Assembly: GCA_914767715.1 (NCBI GenBank)
Contig: OU612067.1
Coordinates: forward strand, 18,543,001-18,607,000
Origin: Membranipora membranacea
Lineage: Eukaryota > Bryozoa > Gymnolaemata > Cheilostomatida > Membraniporidae
Direction: 5' to 3'
DNA length: 64,000 bases
Shown here: one piece after another, positions 53,337 to 64,000 of the stretch
Layout of the letters: every line of letters begins with the position of its first letter
Numbering within the stretch: the stretch's first letter is position 1
Program-made: the position numbers and the translations under genes
The notes under the pieces: generated by a model
Seen by the model: only the letters and a program-made list of their open reading frames with translations
Database searches by the model: none
Told to the model about the DNA's origin: nothing

Positions 53337-56300
53337 TCAACTAAGTTTCCATTTGAGGCGAAATCCTCTGAGCGAGATCTTACTACCTGAGATGAAGCCA
53401 ATGACGACTCGAGGTCGCTGAGTTATGTTTACTGTGATGACCCGTTGACCTTGACTGAGAGATCCACACATTAGCTGTCCGCTGATGTATAAATAGTCCT
53501 GATGACAGTCATTCTGTACAAACTGATGTCGCCGTCGGAATACTCTTGTGTTGTGCTGAATCTAAAAGTTGATGGGAACTAATATTGGATCAAGCAGATA
53601 ATTAAAGGGTACAGTAACTTGAGTAGAAGGTAAATAATGTTCATTCCCAATAATCTGAGAATTGTGATAATCATTTAGTACAGTTGTTAGGTGGTAGGGC
53701 ATATTTAGTACAGTTGATAGGTGGTAGGGCATATTTAGTACAGTTATTAGGTGGTAGGGCATATTTAGCAGAATATGGCTCTAGGCAGCAAGTTGTACTA
53801 TTATCATAAGCATATAAATATTTATATAAGTATTTATATGTTTATGACTATTATTAATTGATATACAAAACAAGCATAGCTGATTTGTGCTATTGACTGC
53901 TAGTCCTACAAGTACTTTGGCTCCGTGAGGCACATTTCTCATTGCCCGATCTGATAAAGTTACAGCTACAGTGCGAACATTTACCCACCTGCATATCCTG
54001 TATGAAGACTTGGAGTTGTTTGAATCCTTGACTGGGTGTAAATATCTCATCATGCACATTGTTAGGGAGAGGATTGGGGTAGTTTGATGACTGTAGACAT
54101 GCTGATGTTACACCCTCACGTATATGTCTGTCACCATACCTGCCTATCTCAGTAATATTGTCAGCAGAGGTGCAGGCATTGATAACTTCAATTATAAGAA
54201 ATCATTCATAGATCAAGCACTTGTCTCTGTATGTAAAATTATAAAAAGCTAGCTACATGTCCTGAACAATCACAACATAACATTCTCAGAAAGATGCATC
54301 CTGATGACCTGGGCACTTGCACATTTTAGTTGTGAGTGGCTAGTTCTGGGTCTATATTATGGTCTCGTAGATGTAGAAATGTGCACAGAAAGACATAGCA
54401 TATTAGTCTGAGTCCGAGTAGGGATGACAGAACACTCAAAAAGAAATTTTGGTACCAAGGCAGTCCACTGCCGTGAAACAAGAGAAAAACTTGTCAAATT
54501 CACCTCTACAAAACATGATGTTGGGGTTGAATCTGAATCCTGGTCGACATTCACAATGTGTTCTGTGACGTGTTCGAATACTGCCTGTCACTGCTAGTAG
54601 AGACCGAGTTGATGATGTTGGTGCTATACTCTGACTAGGTGGCTTCACAGGAGAATGTCTGATGGTTGTGTTTTTACTAGGCTGTTCTGTGCTCAACGTG
54701 GTAGGCGCTGGAAGAAAAATCATTTATTTATTTTCCCAATAAACATTAGTGAAATTAAATTTCCAGCCTAATAATATTTTGGTTTATATATTTTAGCTTT
54801 GTTTCAGGCAGGCAGTGTTTACAAGAAGCTTACTAAAAGTGATTGTCCACCTTCGTGTTGCGTTTATACACCAATCATGCATATACAGGATAATGTCAGA
54901 CAGCCCTAATCAGGAGAGACTCTTTGGTAGGAGGCTTCAATCTGTCAGAATCTGCCATCAAAATTAAAGTTGTGTGCTCATTAACACAATATTATGTTAA
55001 ATAATTTATAATTAACAAAGATATAAAGCAAAGAATTAAAGTTATGTCGTTATTTCAGTATATATATTTCATCCATTGAAAATAAAGATTTCGTACTTCA
55101 AGCTATGGTCCCTAATCTTACCTCGTGTGGTCGTCATAAATATACAGCGATTCACATGCAGCAGGAATCCTCGTAAACACATGATACATCTATTACATTA
55201 TCACAGCGATCAATTAAGACAAAAAATCACTACAACTTTTGACTCTTTACCAATTCAGATACGCTCAGCAACCAAACTTACTCATTTTAAACAACAGCTA
55301 TCAAAAAACTTTAAATCCTATTAATTTTTGTTACTTGTGTATTTTTTATTTTTCTCTCCGCTTAAAGTGCAACCAAGGTTTCAAACAACTTCTCATTGAT
55401 GGCCATTGATTAATAGCAGATTGCACCTTCTGCATGGGGAAAAGACAAAATATAATTCGGATGATTATTTAGCCAGAATTCTTGTGAAACATTTCTTCCA
55501 TCAGGTACTCAAACTAAACTAAAAGAGAATACCACATAGCAGTTTCCTGTTCCTGTTATTATTTAGCCTGTGCTCTATAATAATTACAGCAAAGTCTTGG
55601 AACCTCCCCTAAACTGAAGTGTTACCCAGCTTAGAGTCAGCATCTACTTTGAGTTTTGCATCGCGTAATGCACAAAGCTGATGCTGCCCAGCACATTATT
55701 TGCTACCCATTAATGCATTGCTGCGAAACCTTGGTTGCCCTTTAAGTTTTTTTTTGTTTGTTCTGTCACTGCATGAAAAACATTCCTAAAGATGATTGTA
55801 GATTGACAATAAAAGTATATATGTACATCTAGCTCTACCTTTGTAAAACACACATGTCGAGCCATTTCTACATGTAAACCTTGAGCAAAAGTCTGCAGGA
55901 TCAACTGAACATACAAAAAGATTACATGAGAACACAAGACATAATCAAACAAACTGGATGCCTAGAAGTGTAAACAATATTTCGAGATGAGGGATTAATA
56001 CAATCTAGTTTAATCTGAAGAGTTGATAAGGTGAAACTTGTCTTATCTATTGACTTGTTGTTAGTTATATATTTATAACAACTTGAGATCATCACCTTTG
56101 CTTAGTTTATTATCAACAGTATATCACTATGATATGGTCAGAAATACGTGAAGAGTAGAAATATTATAATACAGTCTACAAGTGAACGATAGTACCTGGT
56201 ACACTGGTTGAGACTTTGATCAAACCTCATGTCTTTATTACCACACTGACATTCGGGTAGATTAGATTTCCTACTGATAACACAGCGACCTCCGGGACAT

Positions 56301-58111
56301 CTTAGTGAGTTACAGAACCGAACCTCATCTCTCCCTGCTATGACCTGAGATGTAGAAGGATATAATTATGTAGATTGCATGCTGTTAAGTCCTAGCCTTG
56401 TCTTACGGCGACCTTTTTGTTGTTTGACAAGGCTATCTAAGCGATATGAGCAATAGGTATGAAATTGAACAGAAAATAAAAAACCGGAAGACAATTTTTC
56501 TCTCTCATCATTCTGCTCAAATATGCAGCTGACTGATGATTTTTATTTATTCAACCATTCTGATACTTTTCTATAAAATCTTGCAACGGTGATGGGAATC
56601 AGTGCAAAAGATTATCATATAGCCCACTGGATGTAATTTATCTGTCGGACCTACCGTCACAGTCAGGCTGACTGATAGCACGTGATACAGCAACACTTGG
56701 TCCATCCTTAGTCAAATTTATGCAGACCTCACCCTTCTAATTCCATCCGGCACTACAACGCAAAAAGAATAGTGGAGTTTTACGAATGTCACAGGTTTTA
56801 TTGACATACAACTATATAATACACAGCTACTGTATGCTAAATTATTTTTTTGCTTTGGCACATGAATATGGGACACACGTCAATCTGGAGTGAATTTTTT
56901 ACGCATATTTTTGTTTACATGGGTGGAGTGGATATCTCCCTTCATAGAACATATATTATCACATCACGCCACATTGGCACATTGGTACATTGGGACATTG
57001 TTCACACCCACTCTAGTGTTCTGCCTCATTTACAGCTTTTCAGAAAATCATATACCTAAATCACAATTATGTGTATCACAGTTCTTCTTTTCCTTGATTA
57101 TACTGCAGTTCAATATAAAACTTAGGAACCTAATGATACATCAGGGGTGTTGATAGATAAGGGGTGACGATAGATCAGGGGTGTGGTAGATAAGGGGTGT
57201 CGATATATAGAAAGTGTTGGTAGATAACGGGTGTTGGTAGATATCGGCGTAGATGAGTTGTTGGTAGAACAGGGGTATCGATAGTTGGAAATATTTATCA
57301 CCAGGTCTTTATCTATTATTGTTGGCTATAAAAAATAATAAATAATAAACATAAATTAAATAGGACTGTGACACCAATGAAGAGGGAGTTCATTGGTGAC
57401 ACCCAGTATAGAACGATTTTCTGGTCACGGTGAGTTACTTTCATATTAGATAACTAAGATTTACATGAGGATAATTTGGCAGAGATGGACAGAAAAAAGA
57501 TATTTTGACACAGTTTGTTGGCTTAAAGCTAAACTTGCAATCATTTGAAATAAAGACTATAAATAACTTGAATACTAGAAATAATATTGATGAAAAGACC
57601 ACCCTACATGTCTCGACTTTTTCATAGCTTTTGCCAGAATGCGCCAAGTTTTAATGGACTCCAAACTCATTGGACTTAAGATAGATCCAAACTTGAGAAA
57701 AACAGTACAAGTTTTATTCGCTGATCACTAGCAGTTGTAAAGATTGGAGGGAACTTTGTCATAGGTCATAGGTTATAATCATAGGAAAACCACAGGGGAC
57801 AATAGTGAGCAGGGATTTTCAATTCTTCCCTCAGACTTCAGACTTTGCACATCTACTATAATGTCGGAACAGAATATATGATATAATTATATAGAATGAA
57901 AAACCTTAATGTTATAAAAAAAATTTGTACCAGAGTTGATTGATTATGAATCACAATTATCTCTCCATAAACTTGATGAGTTAGATATTTATCCCCGACT
58001 ACTATGTAACCGTTCTCAGCGTTCAGTCTCCTACGCACCATCAAACAGCAATCGCTACTGCTGGGCGCTGTCACCCACTCCTTGACTGAGGTACATCTCA
58101 ATTCAATAGGA
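53337..58111 (-). CDS. Secreted EGF/EGF/CUB protein, 5' end missing
   Basis: Exons recognised (5'→3'): 58111–57931, 56736–56655, 56334–56196 (or from 56344), 55904–55839, 54707–54504, 54185–53989, 53561–53337 with stop. The first two encode a Cys-rich region I do not recognise (SSSDCCLMVRR; GYIVVGDKY; GEVCINL; QPDCDG). Then comes a six-Cys EGF-like domain (VRFCNSLRCPGGRC…ECQC…NQC) and a second EGF-like domain (DFCSRFTCRNGSTC … HCECRPGF … MFC). Last is a C-terminal CUB domain (CLQSSNYPNP, DCHQDYLYISG, LMCGSL, GFRLKWKLS-stop). The final exon reads straight through a possible GTAGTA donor into a good CUB ending. The junction between 56196 and 55904 does not match in phase, so an exon is missing or a border is wrong. 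No signal peptide exon was found upstream. An extracellular matrix or receptor-binding role is inferred from the domains. Confidence 0.75.
53671..53770. repeat. 30-bp tandem repeat, about 3 copies
   Basis: Unit CATATTTAGTACAGTTGTTA followed by GGTGGTAGGG, with one or two differences between copies, in the last intron of the EGF-CUB gene. Confidence 0.9.
54504..54707 (-). CDS. EGF-CUB gene exon: Ser/Thr/Pro linker inside an EGF domain
   Basis: It begins just after the third cysteine of the second EGF-like domain (…STCVFYK|APTTLSTEQPSKN) and runs for about 55 residues rich in Ser, Thr, Pro and basic residues. It ends with the remaining half of the EGF domain (HCECRPGFRFNPNIMFCR). The phase-1 joins on both sides agree with the neighbouring exons, so the insertion looks real and not a wrong exon border. 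Dense Ser/Thr suggests O-glycosylation. Confidence 0.75.
55139..55324 (+). pseudogene. Relic of a non-LTR retrotransposon ORF (C-terminal tail)
   Basis: The frame reads LLHYHSDQLRQK, then TFDSLPIQIRSATKLTHFKQ, then QLSKNFKSY-stop. The pattern F-x-SLP-x-x-IR-x-x-x-x-L-x-x-FK-x-x-L just before a stop is the well-known tail of LINE reverse-transcriptase ORFs. No reverse transcriptase core is recognisable upstream, so this is a short 5'-truncated relic. It lies in an intron of the EGF-CUB gene, on the opposite strand. Confidence 0.5.
57141..57290. repeat. Degenerate minisatellite
   Basis: Imperfect copies of a unit like GATAGATAAGGGGTGTTG (GATAGATCAGGGGTGTGG, GGTAGATAACGGGTGTTG and others). Located in an intron of the EGF-CUB gene. 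Confidence 0.7.
57372..57398. repeat. Foldback motif F1, copy at 57372
   Basis: CACCAATGAA, then GAGGGAG, then TTCATTGGTG: perfect 10-bp arms. Its reverse complement matches the copy at 2179 over 22 bases. Confidence 0.75.
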
Positions 58112-58806
58112 CTATTACGATTTTCTTTTCTTTCTCTTCATATTTTCATGGCTCTTAAATGTAAAACAGTTTCCAAAAATGATTTAGATTGCCAATATAG
58201 TATTAAATAAAAGAAATAACTCTAAAATGAAACTGGGTATGGAATTACCAAACCAGCAATTTAACTAAAAATGTCTAATTATGGAACTAGATAAATAAGA
58301 CGTATAATCTAGAGACCTAACTCGATACACGCAGTTAGTTTTAGAGACAAAACACCGAATGCATGGCACTCATTTATATAGTTCAAATGAAAATGGCAAT
58401 ATTCGTAACAAACATGTCATATAATTATTGTACTTGGAGCCCAACTTTATGTTATGGAGGAACTATTGATTTGTTGCTGCCAATCTCGCTGCGCAGTGTA
58501 AAATTATTTTGTAGTTAGTATCAGACTGAAATAAGTAGTTATAACTTTTTGTTTTACTCGATCAAAAACCACATAATGACAGGTAGGTTTCCATCATATT
58601 TTTAGTAGTACCATCCAAACAGATTCAAACAATCAAAAAATAGACAAGGATCGCACATATTCATGGTCCAGGACAGAAGCACTCATTTTCAGCTTGTCAG
58701 AGGCCAATGCTATGATATCAATTTCAGAAAAACTATTCTCCTATTGATAAACATGTTGACCACAGTCCTGTATTAGGGCAAATATGTTAGCTATCGTGGT
58801 AACCAC

Positions 58807-60977
58807 ATGCGTTCATTCATCCTTCATATATGCGACCAGCGATCATTGCCTTTGCTTAGTATATTATCACTTTTTAGAACCTTTAATAACATACTTATAT
58901 GGCAACCTCGAAAAGAAAGTTTAATAATGAATTTTGGCACTAGACATTTACCTTCTTTAGGTTATTTAGAACACAATCAATCCGAGGAAACCAGCATTGA
59001 CTTTGTCGCCGACAAAACGATCGACAACATATCCGCTTACGAAAGAGAATCGAACAGAAACAACAATGCTCAAACCACAACAGGTGAAAAACTACACATG
59101 CCAGGAACAGTGGTCTACGGAGTACCCAGTACTAAGGCTATATGTGTGAACTTTGTGACTGTAGTCGTATCGACTATCGGGCTAATCGTACTTGTATTAG
59201 GATACTGCTGCCTTGGAGGAGCAGTATTCGAGTGGTTAGAATCTAACTCTGAGAATGAAACCATTGTCAATGACAGAAGACATGTGGCAGCTTTGGTCAA
59301 ACAGCATGCTGCCAACCTGTATGCACAGCTACAGCTAGATGCGACTAATCAGACTATAGACACTGTTACTACAATAAGCCTGATACTGAATAATGTCAGT
59401 ACTGATGCATTCATCGTCGGAGATGAGGGTAACTGGGATGGTGAAATAGAAGGAGAGCCTGTCTCCCTCGACTGGACCCTATCTGGAGCCATCTTGTTTT
59501 CAGTCTCAGCAATAACAACTATAGGTGAGTAAACAGAAATATCACGCACTATTACGATATAGCTTTTTATGGATATTGCATTGATAAATCAATTTGAAGC
59601 AACCGGACCATAATAATTTAATACAACATTTTATCAAGATTGTTGTAAAATACTGTGTGTTTATTTTATTTTAGGCTATGGATTCATCGCTCCTAAAACA
59701 GTAACAGGAAGGATTATTTGCATATTTTATTCTGTATTTGGCATACCTATAACAATGCTGGCCATAGCTAATCTTGGGCTCTGGTTCGCCAGACAAGTAC
59801 GCAAAGTTCACAGGGCTGCAGTTAGACTGAGGACTAAAAATATAGATGAAAGTCAAATTGCTGAGGTGAGAAGCAGCTACGACCCTAGAACTAATAATAA
59901 ATATTATTAGTTCTATGGTTACAAATGATAAAGTTGCGAATTATATTGTTAGTGGAATATTGAGTACGGTAGATGTGTGATAACATTTTTAGGATTATGC
60001 TTAGAGCTGTGCTCCCCTTAGGAAATGATGATAAACCATAACTGACATGAAAACATTTCTTTTCCACCCAGCTCATCTACACATAAGACTAATAGTAAGT
60101 TTTTGACAAAACCATCATCTCATTCAACAAATGTTTTCAATCTCTAGCAGCATTGTGATAGCCAGCAGTAGCAATGTTTTACACTGTGATACTTGTCGTT
60201 TCAGGTGCCTGTGATAATATCATTGGTTGTGATGGTCGCTTACATATTCGGAGGTGCCTCGTTATTCTCTACATGGGAGGATAACATTGGTTTTGTAGAT
60301 GGAGCATACTTCTGCTTTATTACACTCACAACCATTGGCTTTGGTGATATTGTAAGTGATGGTGAGATTAACTTGTGTGCATGCCTGTTGTCTTACAGCA
60401 AATGTGTAATAACCGATTTGATTTAATGGGTAACATTAGCCATTCTACATTGAAGAAAGCATTGCAGCTTGTACTAGTGCTCAAAGGGCTGGAGTTGCAA
60501 GTTTGAGCACCTAATCTAGTCTTGTGGTAAAATTGTCACAACCACCATGTAACAACTTTTGATATGAATTTATATCAGCAGCTCACTCTTGCCCTTGCAA
60601 ATCTCTGCTCTTTATGTTATGAAATTAACAGGGGGATAATATAATAGGAGGTATAGTAAGCACTTTTTTCTCAGTGTAATTTTTCAGCCAATTAATATAC
60701 TATAGTTTGATACCATCAGGTACCAGGGGTATACACAGGTAAAGGTGACTGGATAACGAAGGAGGATCAGGTGCAGTCAGGAGGAGAGGCTATCAAACTT
60801 ATAATCTGTGGGATATATCTGTTCTTTGGGCTGGCGCTACTCGCTATGTGTATGGACCTTATGAAGGAGGAGGTTAGGGCTAACTTCCTGTGGATGGGAT
60901 ACAAGACTAACATGATTGGGCAGAAAACTCCAGAGGAAGTCATAGAAGAATATCTCAAGCAGCAGACCGGAGGATGA
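58807..60977 (+). CDS. Two-pore-domain potassium channel (K2P)
   Basis: Background K+ channel of the plasma membrane; two chains form one pore. Exons: 58927–59524, 59675–59865, 60205–60351, 60720–60977, phases 1, 0, 0, giving 397 aa from the ATG at 58927 (437 aa from an in-frame ATG at 58807). Features: hydrophilic N-terminus; TM1 about 72–99 (VNFVTVVVSTIGLIVLVLG); a long extracellular cap with three N-glycosylation sequons (NET, NQT, NVS) and no cysteine; pore 1 with filter TIGYG (198–202); TM2; TM3 from about 266; pore 2 with filter TIGFG (306–310); TM4 about 336–356; a short C-tail of about 40 residues. The first intron splits the first Gly codon of GYG, an intron position known to be conserved in animal K2P genes. 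The subfamily (TWIK/TREK/TASK) cannot be assigned by eye. It is head-to-head with the EGF-CUB gene. Confidence 0.93.
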
Positions 60978-62258
60978 GAGTAGCATTATAGTAAGACGTG
61001 GTGTTATAATCCTCTACTGACATGTAAGAGGACGACGGATGCAGTGGAGAGCCAAGAGACCTATAGTCATCAGTAAAGGCAAAAAGTATCAGCCTAAAAT
61101 TTCACATGAAATATCAACAGAGAATTGAAATAATTTGTTTTTTATTTGTAAGTGTCTCCGCATATTGTTTTAATTTTCTCAAGAATGAGTGACAAGGCTA
61201 TGAAGCACCTGTTTAGATCATCGTCGATACTATTTTATTTGTTGAGTGTTTGTTGAATGAGCTACATCCGATCACAATTATAACTCTCACTAGTATTTTT
61301 AAGAATGTATCAAATATAAATCTTTGATCCACCCAATATGACTTCAAATAGAACATGACAATTCGACTGCGGATAGATTATAATAACACTATTTATTTCA
61401 TAAGCTAACAAAAACGTAATCGAATATCAAAAGCCATTGAAACGGTGACCCTTGGTCATATCAACCCAACCATACAAACGAGATTGTCATCAGGTAAAGA
61501 AGATGAGTATTATAAATCCACAAAAGAATGGATAAACAACTATACTAAATATAAGCATATTGCAGGTTGTCAGAGAGACTGGAATGCAAAGGATTAGAAT
61601 CACAGAAAAACTTAATAGGAATGTATAAATTCTTACACAAAGTTTGAAGCATGTTATTTGATTGTGTTCGTGGGCTGTATCAACAAAAATTGAGAACATC
61701 ACACAGGGTTGATGTCTGCCTGTGGACTTATGAGAACATCACACAGGGTTGATGTCTGCCTGTGGACTTATGAGAACATCACACAGGGTTGATGTCTGCC
61801 TGTGGACTTAAATACTGAGACGCTTCAGTTTGTTCTTATCACAATGTTCAGATCTAAATCTTTAGGAAGAAAAGTCTAAGAAATTAAATGATGGGTGCGC
61901 TTACAGTATCAAGGGTTTTCTGATCTCTGTAACTCCTTGTGACAAAAAGCCCATCCAAAAAGATTATTGTCTTAGACTTGGTGGAAAAGTAATTTGATTT
62001 AAAATCTTAATTTCGAATTCTAATACCAATTTAACAATTTCATTGGTATCTGGAAAACAAACATAGTAGTAACGGGCGAATAAACAAGAGCTCTATGATA
62101 TGAGAGGTGCACAATTTTTTGAGGAATGTTAAAATTGTTAATTCAGAGCAAAATTATGTGTTGCCGGATTTCATCATTTAATGGGTAAATGCTTCATACT
62201 CATGTTTCTTATGTAACCCTAGTATAGAGGTGTAGCCTTAGCATAGGGGCTCTAACTC
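60978..62258. other. Convergent intergenic region (K2P / CARD gene)
   Basis: 1.3 kb between facing stop codons, holding the 3' UTRs and a perfect 40-bp triplicate at 61691. No coding region seen. Confidence 0.6.
61691..61810. repeat. 40-bp tandem repeat, exactly 3 identical copies
   Basis: Unit TGAGAACATCACACAGGGTT followed by GATGTCTGCCTGTGGACTTA, three copies without a mismatch. The identity implies recent amplification or active homogenisation. Confidence 0.97.
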
Positions 62259-63825
62259 CTATGATATGAGTAGCTTAGATACATGTGCTTGATTAGTTTC
62301 ATCCAAAGCTTTAATCAGACATGGAAAAGCATTACTTCCTCTGAACTGTATGATTTCTAGTAGTTTGACACACATAAGAGTTCTGCTTTTCTCTCCTGTT
62401 ATAGCCGTGACATCGTCAGCTAACAAAACCCTAAAACAAAGTCATCGGTAGAAATCTTTTAACCAAATATAGGAATGTGGCTGAGAATCGTATGTCGAAA
62501 TGATTAGGATATTCAGGAATCCTGTGGAACAAAATTTGAGTAATAATGAAGCATAATAATGTTAGCATTGGTGGTTCCACTGTCTGAATTGGTTGGCACA
62601 GACCATAGGCAAAACACAGAATAGGAATAAAATAAAAGTGCTTTGCTCTGTGGAGTGGTGCAATAATGAGAAGCGCATTGATACCCCAGAATATAAGTTT
62701 ATTGCAAATGTGTGTTTTGGATCCATGTCTGTCCGCTGTGATGGGACGCTGTGATGGGACGCTGTGATAGGACGCTGTGATGGGACGCTGTGATGGGACG
62801 CTGTGATGGGACGCTGTGATGGGACGCTGTGATGGGACGCTGTGATGGGACGCTGTGATGGGACGCTGTGATGGGACGCTGTGATGGGACGCTGTGATGG
62901 GACGCTGTGATGGGACGCTGTGATGGGAGGTATTGTACCTTACCACTAATTATAATACTAGAATACAAGAGACCGACCAACACCAGCTTAGTGCCTTAAC
63001 AATAAGAGTAATAAGACATACCCCTTCTTCTCAAGTGGAGATAGTAGAAAGTGAGGCATCATCTCCTCACACAGCTCATTATGTTTATTATTGAGAGTTC
63101 TCTTATGTTCGATAGGCATCATATCAGTACCCCTGCCTTGTGTAATTATCCTCTACAATACACAAATACAAGAGTAACACTGCCTGAGAGTCAGTCAGGT
63201 GAAACTATAATCAAAACTAATCATGTAAAACACCTGCTCATCATGGCAAGGTACATTCAAGTCTCCAAACTCATTTATAATCAAGGCACAGATATATATT
63301 CATGGATCAAGTGTATAACAATTCATATATGATTGCTGGAAATAATTTCTCATCTTTGATCGGTCCAAAATTTCAGTAATGCTACAGCCGACCCCTTGCA
63401 AACCTTTGTCACGAAGCTTTTGTCTGGGGTTTTAAGGTCGTTACTGGGACGTCAGGCTGCTAGAATTTATGCTAGATCCAATTACTGACACAAAGTAATA
63501 ATATACTGATGGTATTTCTCCACAAATAGCCATGCTGTGTATTATACCACTAAAGGTATGGACTGCATGGATAAGACCCACATTATGGATAAGTGGTATT
63601 GTCCACAGTCTGAAGTATCAGGCTAAGACGATAATTTTCTTCTGTGATTATTGACTTACTTGTAGTGATTTTTCCAGTGCCTCAATTTGAGACTTGATCT
63701 GGAACTTTTGTTCGTTTGTTAATTCTCCATCTGTATCCACGGAATCAAATACAGTCTCTAGGTGCACCAGCGTGTCCTCGTACGGTAATAAGCGTGATGA
63801 TTTGTCTACTGCTCTCTCTATCAAT
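62259..63825 (-). CDS. CARD-domain protein, C-terminal part
   Basis: Three exons (5'→3'): 63825–63660, 63152–63022, 62430–62259 with stop; phases agree. The first encodes an acidic helical segment (LIERAVDKSSRLLPYEDTLV … EQKFQIKSQIEALEKSLQ). The second and third encode one death-fold CARD ending the protein. Its parts are NNKHNELCEEMMPHFLLS; PLEKKGVLLADDVTAITGEK; KLLEIIQFRGSNAFPCLIKA; and LDETNQAHVSKLLIS-stop. RG-x-x-AF-x-x-x-x-x-AL-x-x-T-x-Q is the usual CARD helix 4–5 signature. CARDs pair with other CARDs in apoptosis and innate-immune signalling. The gene continues beyond the right edge, so its N-terminal domains and identity are unknown. Confidence 0.85.
62734..62930. repeat. 13-bp minisatellite, about 15 copies
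   Basis: Unit CGCTGTGATGGGA repeated nearly perfectly (one copy has GATAGGA), in the intron between the two CARD exons. Open in several frames on the minus strand only because 13 is not a multiple of 3 and the unit has no stop there. Confidence 0.97.
63371..63600 (+). repeat. Dispersed repeat family R1, copy C
   Basis: Starts TTTCAGTAATGCTACAGCCG and shares GCTAGATCCAATTACTGA, ATATACTGATGG and GCCATGCTGTGTATTATACC with the copies at 20841 and 19808, in the same order. It fills much of the intron between the first two CARD-gene exons. Confidence 0.7.
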
Positions 63826-64000
63826 CTAATATAAGATAATCACATGAATAGAATCTAAAAATGACAATCGCCCAAATAAGTGGCTGTAGCATTATCGTGT
63901 CATTTTGAAATCTTAGACAACTTGATTATGATAAGAAAATAATAATTTGCCATTTGTCATCTCATGAATAACATATAGTATTGTGGTGGCTGTTTCATAT

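Noticed and set aside
53337..53386. GTAGTA donor at 53386–53381 in the CUB exon
   Set aside because: Reading through gives a proper CUB ending (GFRLKWKLS) and a stop, so the exon is terminal.
58112..58806. Signal-peptide exon for the EGF-CUB gene
   Set aside because: I searched the minus strand here for a hydrophobic start followed by a phase-2 donor and found none convincing.
61691..61810. CRISPR-like direct repeats
   Set aside because: The 40-bp units abut with no spacers, and the genome is clearly eukaryotic.
62431..62983. Two overlapping minus-strand ORFs with SHHSVPSQRPITA repeats
   Set aside because: Translation of the 13-bp minisatellite; the frames lie in the intron between the CARD exons.

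Overview
The window is genomic DNA from a multicellular animal. Genes are split by short GT–AG introns (about 70 bp to several kb), the DNA is AT-rich and carries many minisatellites and small dispersed repeats, and the genes are metazoan (collagen XV/XVIII with endostatin, a two-pore K+ channel, CUB/EGF and CARD proteins). An invertebrate, possibly an early-branching one such as a sponge, is likely; the sequence alone does not fix the phylum.

Layout: 1–7950 holds no gene I can support, only repeats. Six genes then alternate in strand. (1) PGGT1B, + strand, 7984–9813, geranylgeranyltransferase I beta subunit. (2) NPEPPS, − strand, 22307–10276, puromycin-sensitive M1 aminopeptidase in 20 exons plus one extra homologous exon. 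(3) A collagen XV/XVIII-type gene, + strand, 29563–52118, 28 exons, 1242 codons, with an N-terminal thyroglobulin type-1 domain. (4) A secreted EGF/EGF/CUB protein, − strand, about 58111–53337, 5' end not found. (5) A two-pore-domain K+ channel, + strand, 58927 (or 58807)–60977. (6) The C-terminal part of a CARD protein, − strand, 63825–62259, running off the right edge. Neighbours are therefore alternately tail-to-tail (1/2, 3/4, 5/6) and head-to-head (2/3, 4/5). They do not form a pathway; each looks independent.

Exon coordinates were read by hand from splice signals and reading-frame continuity. Genes 1, 2, 3 and 5 and the fragment of gene 6 join with consistent phases. Gene 4 has one unresolved junction.

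Most notable: (a) two adjacent homologous, phase-matched exons in NPEPPS, one of which lacks the conserved Gln and Glu of the substrate-binding QxE motif, suggesting mutually exclusive splicing into a functionally different enzyme; (b) a thyroglobulin type-1 domain fused to a collagen XV/XVIII, plus a proline-rich exon whose removal would keep the frame; (c) an EGF/CUB protein with an EGF domain interrupted by a Ser/Thr/Pro-rich insert and an N-terminal Cys-rich region I do not recognise; (d) several small foldback and dispersed repeat families with multiple copies inside this one window; and (e) a (TAGGG)n tract close to an NPEPPS splice acceptor.
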